Assembly: GCA_008636095.1 (NCBI GenBank)
Contig: VSJD01000004.1
Span: forward strand, 1 to 10,000
Length of the DNA: 10,000 nt
Direction of reading: 5' to 3'
DNA from: Kiritimatiellota bacterium
GTDB lineage: Bacteria > Verrucomicrobiota > Kiritimatiellia > JAAZAB01
Shown here one piece after another: positions 5,397-10,000 of this stretch. Below the pieces are notes generated by a model that had not been told where the DNA came from, ran no database searches, and saw only the letters and a list, made by a program, of their open reading frames with translations. The translations under genes and the position numbers were made by a program. Position 1 is the first letter of the stretch. Every line of letters begins with the position of its first letter.

Positions 5397-6620
5397 TTAT
5401 AACCGACTATTCAAGATCAGGGTCTTAACGGTCTGTTTTTCGCGCGCCGCACCGTCAACTCCGGCCCAGAGCGTGTCAAGAATCTGCGCTTCGTCTTTTT
5501 CGGGCTCGCTTTCGCGCAGCATGGTCAACGCCGCGCGCGCGCCCAGAGCATAATATCGGGGTGTAATCCCCTGCCCCAGCGCCAGGCGCATGGTCCCCAC
5601 CAGGCGATCGTCCCAGCCCAGCTTGCGGCGCGGATCCCGGACGACGCGCTCCACAAGGTCGCGCAGATGCGGATTCATCATCCGGCACAGAAGATCCTCA
5701 GCATAGTCGCGGTAACCCGCTTCTGTAAAGAGCGGATCGAGCCCATGGTATTTCCGGATCAGGGCCGCGCCGGATTCCTGCAGGAAGGCGGCGCGGGCCA
5801 GGTCCACAATCTGCGGATTCCGGCGAACATCGGCTATCGTGTTGTATCCCTGAGCGCGCGCGAGATAGCCCATGAGGGCGTGCGTTGCATTGTGGCCGTA
5901 AAGCTTGGCCTCTTCAAATGGCAGGAGATCGTCTTTTTCAATGAAAATAGGAATACCGCGCGGGAAGTCGCTCCAGGCGATCCGCGTAATGAGGATGTGG
6001 TTAAAAGCTTCAACGAGCACACAGCGTCCCGTGGCGCCGGCCAGGCGCGCCAAATCTTGCTCCGCTATTTGCGCCTCATCGGTCACGATACCGCTCATTT
6101 TGCCGATAACCGTGTTAAGGCATTGCACGGATGTTCGGAGCGTCGTTGCCGGGACAGCCAGGCGCGCGATCAAATTTGCTTCCAGAATTTCGGCCGCGTG
6201 GTTGTGATTTTCGGCGGAATAAACGATACTGCGGCGAGCCTCGCCCCGGGAACGGCGCCGGGCAAACCCATCCGTGAGCACACTGATCACGGAGGCCGCA
6301 CCGCCCGTCTCATAAAACCGGACGCTGGGCAAGGCGCAAGCCAGTTCATCGGCGTCGGCAACGGCGGCCACCAGCGCCTCACGGTCAGCCGGGTCGTTCG
6401 GATTCAGAATCGTGATCGCGGTGATTTCCTTTTTCTCAATCCCCTGCGCGGTGGCGATATTCACGCAATAGCGGCCGCCGGCTTTACGAATGGCGTCCAC
6501 GACCTCCGGCATTACCTCGGCCACCACAAACCGGTCAAACTGACCCGACGCGTGCGCCTCGTAAAGAAAGAGGCCCGCCTGGATCGCGCCGAACCCGAAC
6601 CCGACAAATGATTTTTTCAT
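5397..6620 (-). CDS. MtlD/mannitol dehydrogenase-family NAD-dependent oxidoreductase
   Basis: A cytoplasmic 407-residue enzyme of the long-chain polyol dehydrogenase family, in the size range of mannitol-1-phosphate 5-dehydrogenase (about 380) and tagaturonate/fructuronate reductases (about 480). The N-terminus carries the dinucleotide-binding strand and glycine motif VGFGFGAIQAG (6-16), with AEV near residue 34-36 at the end of the next strand. NTVIGKMS is at 169-176. The family's catalytic signature K-x4-N-x2-H is present as KLYGHNATH (239-247), K239 being the likely catalytic lysine. It probably interconverts a sugar, sugar phosphate or uronate with its alcohol using NAD(H). The exact substrate cannot be read from sequence. 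No PTS gene is nearby, so a phosphorylated mannitol substrate is not supported by context. The ATG at 6620 starts at the glycine motif as in the family, though its ribosome site (GGA) is weak. Downstream on the same strand are the CBM9-like and mutarotase-like genes. Confidence 0.85.
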   Translation of the reverse strand: MKKSFVGFGFGAIQAGLFLYEAHASGQFDRFVVAEVMPEVVDAIRKAGGRYCVNIATAQGIEKKEITAITILNPNDPADREALVAAVADADELACALPSVRFYETGGAASVISVLTDGFARRRSRGEARRSIVYSAENHNHAAEILEANLIARLAVPATTLRTSVQCLNTVIGKMSGIVTDEAQIAEQDLARLAGATGRCVLVEAFNHILITRIAWSDFPRGIPIFIEKDDLLPFEEAKLYGHNATHALMGYLARAQGYNTIADVRRNPQIVDLARAAFLQESGAALIRKYHGLDPLFTEAGYRDYAEDLLCRMMNPHLRDLVERVVRDPRRKLGWDDRLVGTMRLALGQGITPRYYALGARAALTMLRESEPEKDEAQILDTLWAGVDGAAREKQTVKTLILNSRL

Positions 6621-6639
6621 GACAATCCATGTTGCGCCT

Positions 6640-6667
6640 TTGCGTTAATAAACCGTTCTGCTATAAC
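6640..6667 (+). promoter_or_regulatory. Probable ispH promoter (TTGCGT - 16 bp - TATAAC)
   Basis: TTGCGT at 6640-6645 and TATAAC at 6662-6667 are separated by 16 bases and lie just before ispH. Transcription would begin around 6674, about 25 bases before the ATG at 6699. That start point lies after the upstream ATG at 6672, which supports 6699 as the true start. The boxes share the 78-bp gap with the divergent oxidoreductase gene, for which I see no clear promoter. Confidence 0.5.
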
Positions 6668-6698
6668 TGGCATGCAGCGTAGCATAAGGAATTCCGGT

Positions 6699-7553
6699 AT
6701 GCAAATTCATCTGGCCCAGTCGGCTGGTTTTTGTTTCGGGGTGCGGCGCGCGATCAAGATCGCGCGGAACTTGGCGGCTTCGCATCAGGCCGTCTGCATG
6801 CTCGGCGATCTCGTGCACAACGAAACGGTGATCCGGGAACTGGAAGCGGCGGGCATCCGAAAAATCAAGCGGCTGGGACCGGGCCGCAACGGAAGACTGC
6901 TCATCCGCGCACACGGCGCGTCCCGTCGGACCCTGGCTCTAGCCCGCCACCACGGATATGCGCTTGTGGACGCCACCTGCCCCATGGTTCGTGAAATCCA
7001 CCGGATCGTTCGATCCATGGACCGCCAAGGGCGGCGCGTGATCGTTATCGGCGATCGTCGCCATGACGAGGTGCTGGGTATTATCGGCCAGATTGCCCGC
7101 CGGGCCATGATCATTGACCATGTTGAGCATATTCCATGGAAGGCCCTGCGGCGTGTACGCAAGGCGGCCATCGTAGTTCAATCCACCCAGAACCTGGACC
7201 GGGTACTGCCCATCGTGGAACGGCTGAAGACACGGATTGCCGATGTGCGCTTTTTTAATACGATCTGCAAACCGACGCGCATGAAACAGGAGGAAATAAA
7301 AATTCTCCCCCTGCAAAATGATGCCATACTGATCATCGGGTCGCGCACGAGTGCCAATACCAAGCGGCTCTATGAGATCTCAAAAGCCCTGAATTCGCGC
7401 ACGCATTGGATTCAATCACCCGAGGAACTCGATCCACGCTGGTTCAGGAATGTGCATTCGCTGGGCATCACGGCGGGAGCCTCGACGCCGGAAACGACCA
7501 CCCGGGCAGTGATCGCGCGCATCCGGGCGCTGACCCGGCAGGGAAAAAAGTAA
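6699..7553 (+). CDS. ispH: 4-hydroxy-3-methylbut-2-enyl diphosphate reductase
   Basis: The last enzyme of the MEP (non-mevalonate) isoprenoid pathway, converting HMBPP to IPP and DMAPP with a [4Fe-4S] cluster in the cytoplasm. The product is 284 residues. The three cluster cysteines are present: C12 in GFCFGVRRAI, C94 in DATCPMV and C190 in NTICKPT. Substrate-site residues are also visible: H40 (LVHNE), H72 (RAHGAS), H122 with E124 (RHDEV), T163 (QSTQ), S218/N220 (TSAN) and S262 (GASTPE). I chose the ATG at 6699, behind AAGGA with about 8 bases spacing, because the family starts about ten residues before GFC. The ATG at 6672 adds nine unrelated residues and lies before the predicted transcript start. 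The protein is unusually rich in arginine. It is divergent from the oxidoreductase gene and ends before a pair of hairpins. Its presence implies the MEP pathway in this organism. Confidence 0.97.
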   Translation: MQIHLAQSAGFCFGVRRAIKIARNLAASHQAVCMLGDLVHNETVIRELEAAGIRKIKRLGPGRNGRLLIRAHGASRRTLALARHHGYALVDATCPMVREIHRIVRSMDRQGRRVIVIGDRRHDEVLGIIGQIARRAMIIDHVEHIPWKALRRVRKAAIVVQSTQNLDRVLPIVERLKTRIADVRFFNTICKPTRMKQEEIKILPLQNDAILIIGSRTSANTKRLYEISKALNSRTHWIQSPEELDPRWFRNVHSLGITAGASTPETTTRAVIARIRALTRQGKK

Positions 7554-7558
7554 ATCTT

Positions 7559-7577
7559 AGCCGGTATAAAACCGGCT
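7559..7577. terminator. Hairpin after ispH, first of a pair
   Basis: AGCCGGT (7559-7565) and ACCGGCT (7571-7577) form a perfect 7-bp stem with the 5-nt loop ATAAA, four bases after the ispH stop. It is followed by CTACCACGAG rather than a T-run, so factor-independent termination is uncertain. It lies between two convergent genes, where a bidirectional terminator would be expected. Confidence 0.45.
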
Positions 7578-7596
7578 CTACCACGAGACCAAAATG

Positions 7597-7621
7597 TAGA
7601 GCCGACTTTACGTCGGCTCTA
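7597..7621. terminator. Hairpin between ispH and the permease gene, second of a pair
   Basis: TAGAGCCGAC (7597-7606) and GTCGGCTCTA (7612-7621) form a perfect 10-bp stem with the loop TTTAC. It shares GAGCC/GGCTCTA bases and a 5-nt AT-containing loop with the preceding hairpin, so the two look related. No T-run follows on either strand. It may terminate transcription from both sides or be a dispersed hairpin repeat that settled in a convergent gap. Confidence 0.5.
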
Positions 7622-7650
7622 TTCGGGTGTGCATTAAACGTTTTGCGATT

Positions 7651-8469
7651 CTACAGCACATCGGCAAACTGGGGCTTGAGTTTCTTGAAAATAAAATAAC
7701 CCGCCAGCCACACTGCCAGTGTAAAGCACCAGAAATAGAGCATAAGCCGCCAATCCGCCCAGAACGGGATTTGCTCGACCAAGCTATGGCGGTAACCCTG
7801 GACGATATATACAAACGGATTCAATTTCAGGAGCGTGGCCAGCGCCTGGAATCGGTCCGGGATCATATCGAACTCCCAGAACACGGGCGATACCCAGAAC
7901 CCCAATTGCAACAGCACCTGGATCCCGTAGGCTACATCGCGGCTGAAGACGTTGAGCGATGCCGTGATCCAGCTCAGGCCCTGCACGAGCAGGATCAGCG
8001 CGGCCATGTAATATAATGTTTGCAGCCAGAACCACGATACGCTCACTCCTTGGGCTAACAGGACAACAATGACGACCGCCATGAACAAAAAATGCACAAA
8101 GGTGGCGGCGAGTATTTTAACCAGCGGCAGGATTTCAATCTGGAACCTGACTTTTTTGACCAGGAAGGCGTATTCCCGGAAGACCTGCGTGGCTGTGCCC
8201 AGCGACTCGGCAAAAAAATTCCAGGCGGCAACACTCACCAGGAACCAGGCAATGAACGGCACCCCGTGTCTGGGCTGGGCCCGCAGAGCCACGGCGAACA
8301 CGAACCACAGAATCAGGGCCATGACCAGCGGCTGGATGAACGACCAGAGCAAGCCGAAGGTCGCGCCGACATAGCGGTTGCGCAGATCCTGCCACGTCAA
8401 CGCAATAACGATCCGGCGCCGATGGGCAATCTCGGCCAACAACCGACGGTCTGCAGGTGAGTCATTCAT
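7651..8469 (-). CDS. ABC-2 type transporter permease, polysaccharide export (Wzm/TagG-like)
   Basis: A 272-residue inner-membrane protein, the usual size for this family, which moves O-antigen, capsule or teichoic-acid-type polymers across the membrane with a partner ATPase. The N-terminal amphipathic part ALTWQDLRNRYVGATFGLLW (about 23-42) matches the family's interface signature. About six membrane segments follow, near residues 40-62, 68-85, 112-140, 147-170, 180-200 and 240-261. LKLNPFVYIVQGYRHSL (215-231) and the C-terminal KKLKPQFADVL are also typical. I chose the ATG at 8469 because family members start about 20 residues before the T-W-x-x-[LI]-x-x-R-Y motif; a TTG at 8565 would add 32 unrelated residues. 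No strong ribosome site is seen before either. No ATP-binding subunit lies beside it: ispH converges downstream and a UPF0016 gene is upstream. Confidence 0.88.
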   Translation of the reverse strand: MNDSPADRRLLAEIAHRRRIVIALTWQDLRNRYVGATFGLLWSFIQPLVMALILWFVFAVALRAQPRHGVPFIAWFLVSVAAWNFFAESLGTATQVFREYAFLVKKVRFQIEILPLVKILAATFVHFLFMAVVIVVLLAQGVSVSWFWLQTLYYMAALILLVQGLSWITASLNVFSRDVAYGIQVLLQLGFWVSPVFWEFDMIPDRFQALATLLKLNPFVYIVQGYRHSLVEQIPFWADWRLMLYFWCFTLAVWLAGYFIFKKLKPQFADVL

Positions 8470-8613
8470 GCAAAATGCTTTATCTGTTGAGTCTAAAGCC
8501 TTTCCAGATGTTGCAATAGCTCCTGGCTCGCGCGTAACGAAACGCTGATGTTCGTGCAAAACCAAGGTACTGTATCACCTGCGCGCGCACATGGCAATCC
8601 TATCGCACTCACC

Positions 8614-9336
8614 TTAAGTCGCCGCTGCTCGCGCCCGCCGCGCACTCCGCCTGGCGATCATGATCATGAGCAAGGCCAGTACTGGTATTAATCCGAGGAG
8701 GTATCCATGGTGCAGCGTTACCCCATTCGGCAGCAGCAAATCCAGGCTCTCGTGTATCCCCAGCATCCCGAACACCGCAAACGTGATCGCGGCCACCCAC
8801 TTGACAATGTGCGTCGGAATGCGCTTGTTCAGGACAATGCCGACCAAAATACCGATAGCGTCCGCAATGATCATCCCGCAGGTGGTCCCCATCCACACGG
8901 GCACTATCTGCTGGATCTTCGCCGCAAACCCCGCTCCTCCGACCTTGGCCACCTGTTCCACCGCCAGGGTCATCGTCATCAACTGCGTCTTGTCGCCCAT
9001 CTCCGCGATGAAAAAGGCGATCGCCACTGTCATGAACGGACTTGTTGCGGCGCGCTGCATGGATCCTGGGGTGGCATCGTCGTGCAGGGTCCACAGGCCG
9101 AACATTAGAAACGACAAAGCCGCCAGTAATTTTACCCATTCGATGGGCACTATGTTTGTAATGACGTTGCCGGTAACGACGGCCAGGAAGTGGTTAAGCA
9201 GTGTGGCCACGGCCACCGCCCAAAGCACGGTTTGCCAGCGATAGCGCGTGGCAAAGGCCATGGCCAGAAGCTGGGTCTTATCACCCATTTCGGCCAGAAC
9301 CACAGCTACCACAGAAATTCCGAATGCCGCCAGCAT
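8614..9336 (-). CDS. UPF0016/TMEM165-GDT1 family divalent cation transporter (probable Mn2+ exporter)
   Basis: A 240-residue membrane protein of the UPF0016 (CaCA2/TMEM165/GDT1) family; bacterial members such as MneA export manganese. The family signature E-x-G-D-K-T occurs twice, EMGDKTQ at 16-22 and at 112-118, as expected from the internal duplication that builds the cation path. About six hydrophobic segments are visible, three after each half's motif, with a short loop (HDDATPGSMQRAATSP) between halves and a basic C-terminus (ARRSARRARAAAT). I chose the ATG at 9336, behind AAAAGGAGC, since family members start about 15 residues before the first motif; the in-frame start at 9396 would read through an intergenic repeat region. 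Manganese is inferred from the family, and calcium or proton exchange is possible. No manganese riboswitch is recognisable in the leader. The permease gene follows 144 bases downstream. Confidence 0.93.
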   Translation of the reverse strand: MLAAFGISVVAVVLAEMGDKTQLLAMAFATRYRWQTVLWAVAVATLLNHFLAVVTGNVITNIVPIEWVKLLAALSFLMFGLWTLHDDATPGSMQRAATSPFMTVAIAFFIAEMGDKTQLMTMTLAVEQVAKVGGAGFAAKIQQIVPVWMGTTCGMIIADAIGILVGIVLNKRIPTHIVKWVAAITFAVFGMLGIHESLDLLLPNGVTLHHGYLLGLIPVLALLMIMIARRSARRARAAAT

Positions 9337-9356
9337 GTCGGCTCCTTTTAAATTAG

Positions 9357-9370
9357 GCGGCAGACGCCGC
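9357..9370. repeat. Small GC hairpin in the leader of the UPF0016 gene
   Basis: GCGGC (9357-9361), AGAC loop, GCCGC (9366-9370): a perfect 5-bp stem about 20 bases before the start codon at 9336, just ahead of the ribosome site in the direction of transcription. It abuts the dispersed palindromic element. It may affect access to the ribosome site, but this is speculative. Confidence 0.4.
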
Positions 9371-9467
9371 AACTTTGATAAAATGATTAGCCACAAAAAT
9401 GCACAAGATTCACAAACATGATAAATTAATGCTCTTTTTTGTGCATCTTTGTGGCAACTTTGAAATT
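9371..9467. repeat. Palindromic dispersed element, copy 2 (about 97 bp)
   Basis: Second copy of the element at 4372-4476 in the same orientation. The inverted arms are longer and cleaner here: GCCACAAAAATGCACAA (9390-9406) and TTGTGCATCTTTGTGGC (9439-9455), 16 of 17 paired. An identical AACTTTGA lies outside each arm (9371-9378 and 9456-9463) in direct orientation. Both genomic copies carry this octamer at the left end, so it belongs to the element rather than being a target-site duplication. It lies in the 5' leader of the UPF0016 gene. Confidence 0.87.
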
Positions 9468-9507
9468 CCTTAGCATAGATTTAGCACACCATCCGCACCC
9501 CGCCGCA

Positions 9508-9527
9508 GGGCAGGCCCATGCCTGCCC
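9508..9527. repeat. 8-bp-stem hairpin
   Basis: GGGCAGGC (9508-9515), loop CCAT, GCCTGCCC (9520-9527): a perfect stem with a 4-nt loop. No T-run follows on either strand. It is probably one more dispersed hairpin repeat. Confidence 0.6.
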
Positions 9528-9598
9528 AGGCTCGGCCAGGGTTCCGGCCAATGCAGAGCTGTCTTTTACCAGAACCAATGCCGGCACGCAAATTCAAA

Positions 9599-9626
9599 GC
9601 AATGCTTGATTGGGCAATGCTTGATT
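9599..9626 (+). repeat. 13-bp direct repeat at 15-bp spacing
   Basis: GCAATGCTTGATT occurs at 9599-9611 and again at 9614-9626, separated by GG. The TTGATT end recurs in the palindrome at 9723-9738. Tandem slippage or paired protein-binding sites are both possible. Confidence 0.6.
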
Positions 9627-9722
9627 ACCAAAACTTATACAGAGATTGCATCCGAACGCCGTGTTTAGTACCTTATCCATCAGGAATTGCTATAAACAAC
9701 AAGTTGATTTTTTGTCATGCGT

Positions 9723-9738
9723 GTAATCAGTTGATTAC
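9723..9738. promoter_or_regulatory. Operator-like palindrome GTAATCA-GT-TGATTAC
   Basis: Perfect 7-bp inverted arms around a 2-bp centre in AT-rich DNA, the geometry of a dimeric regulator's site. TTGATTAC also occurs at 9621-9628 as a half site. No gene start is seen close by in the window, so a regulatory role is unsupported. Confidence 0.3.
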
Positions 9739-9789
9739 GTGAATGATATAGCCTGAAACAAGGTCGTTGATTTCTGCGTCAGCAATATA

Positions 9790-9816
9790 TCGGGCGTAGC
9801 GCGGCGCGAAGCCCGA
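9790..9816. repeat. Hairpin repeat, TCGGGC/GCCCGA variant
   Basis: TCGGGC (9790-9795) and GCCCGA (9811-9816) flank GTAGCGCGGCGCGAA. The centre begins GTAGC and ends GCGAA as in the next palindrome, but the stem sequence is different. It is separated from that next palindrome by CCTG. Confidence 0.6.
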
Positions 9817-9820
9817 CCTG

Positions 9821-9848
9821 TCCGCCGTAGCTTCTTAGCGAAGGCGGA
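9821..9848. repeat. Hairpin repeat, TCCGCC/GGCGGA type
   Basis: TCCGCC (9821-9826) pairs with GGCGGA (9843-9848) around GTAGCTTCTTAGCGAA. With the preceding CCTG it matches the copy inside the coding region at 7-32, read on the opposite strand, except for compensated stem changes and two extra T bases in the centre. Confidence 0.75.
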
Positions 9849-9855
9849 TGTCACC

Positions 9856-9928
9856 GTGTGGTGAATTTGGTTTCCGCCGGCGTGCCCGCCATAGCTTTTA
9901 GCGACGGCGGGAGGCGGATTCGCCACAC
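9856..9928. repeat. Nested palindrome: hairpin repeat inside a longer inverted repeat
   Basis: Outer arms GTGTGGTGAAT (9856-9866) and ATTCGCCACAC (9918-9928) pair with one mismatch. A middle pair TCCGCC (9873-9878) and GGCGGA (9913-9918) lies inside. Innermost is CCCGCC (9885-9890), ATAGCTTTTAGCGAC, GGCGGG (9906-9911), a third member of the GTAGC/GCGA hairpin family. The inner unit appears to sit within an older palindrome. Confidence 0.65.
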
Positions 9929-9953
9929 TGCCGCGAGAGAACATAATTGGGTT

Positions 9954-9968
9954 GCGGGCACAGCCCGC
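9954..9968. repeat. GCGGGC/GCCCGC hairpin with 3-nt loop
   Basis: GCGGGC (9954-9959), ACA, GCCCGC (9963-9968): a perfect 6-bp stem. GTTAGTATGG follows, with no T-run, so it is not a clear terminator on the plus strand. Confidence 0.55.
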
Positions 9969-10000
9969 GTTAGTATGGTATACAGACACAAAGCCAAACA

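Larger units (their letters stand above)
9468..10000. other. Non-coding, repeat-filled region at the right edge
   Basis: I find no credible gene here: the open frames are short, lack ribosome sites and run through palindromes. It holds a GGGCAGGC hairpin (9508-9527), a 13-bp direct repeat (9599-9626), an AT-rich stretch with a TGATTAC palindrome (9723-9738) and a dense cluster of GC-rich palindromes (9790-9968). It may continue into an intergenic region beyond the window or be decayed DNA. Confidence 0.6.

Noticed and set aside
5667..6611. A 314-codon open frame on the plus strand opposite the MtlD-like gene
   Set aside because: It is antisense to a gene with clear dehydrogenase motifs. It has no recognisable domain or ribosome site, and long antisense frames are common opposite GC-rich genes.
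9371..9463. AACTTTGA direct repeats as a target-site duplication
   Set aside because: The same octamer is at the left end of the other copy 5 kb away, and a one-base variant is at its right end, so it belongs to the element itself.
9337..9517. Manganese (yybP-ykoY) riboswitch ahead of the UPF0016 gene
   Set aside because: I looked for the conserved paired-loop sequences on the minus strand and saw only a GCGGC hairpin and the palindromic element. A covariance-model search would settle it.
9518..9742. A 74-codon plus-strand frame in the right-edge region
   Set aside because: It begins inside a hairpin repeat, runs through a short direct repeat, has no ribosome site and shows no protein-like pattern.
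9735..9989. An 84-codon minus-strand frame at the right edge
   Set aside because: Most of it is translation of the palindromic repeat cluster, with no domain or start signal.

Overview
The window looks like a bacterial chromosome segment of moderately high GC with ordinary Shine-Dalgarno sites. Two vertically inherited housekeeping genes (metG, ispH) sit among sugar and polyol genes, a probable polysaccharide exporter permease and many small dispersed repeats. An exported protein with Asp-rich calcium-binding repeats, a CBM9-like protein, a mutarotase-like protein and the abundance of short palindromic and 7-8 bp tandem repeats would suit a member of the PVC group (Kiritimatiellota, Verrucomicrobiota or Lentisphaerota). 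That placement is inference; no marker here fixes the phylum.

Layout: 1-869 (-) is the N-terminal part of a secreted protein that runs off the left edge. 870-1289 is intergenic and holds a 13-copy heptanucleotide array. 1290-3224 (+) is metG with a C-terminal tRNA-binding domain. It meets, two bases away and tail to tail, a three-gene same-strand group (3227-6620, -) read as: MtlD/mannitol dehydrogenase-like oxidoreductase, CBM9-like carbohydrate-binding protein, galactose-mutarotase-like protein. This group may form one sugar/polyol utilisation transcript. ispH (6699-7553, +) diverges from it. After a pair of hairpins come an ABC-2 polysaccharide-type permease (7651-8469, -) and a UPF0016/TMEM165 cation transporter (8614-9336, -). 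From 9337 to 10000 no credible gene is seen; it is filled with palindromes and short direct repeats.

The notable content is sequence architecture rather than a new enzyme system. (1) The CBM9-like gene carries a tandem duplication of its own Shine-Dalgarno site, start codon and N-terminal codons; the upstream copy has lost 39 bp between two short direct repeats and now reads as a plausible signal peptide. (2) An approximately 100-bp palindromic element occurs twice, 5 kb apart. (3) A hairpin repeat family (CCGCC-GTAGC-...-GCGA-GGCGG type) occurs inside the left-edge coding region and again, partly nested, at the right edge. (4) Six 8-bp repeats (48 bp, in frame) add two 8-residue peptide repeats to the secreted protein. 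I see no CRISPR array, transposase, phage gene, tRNA, rRNA or recognised defence system.
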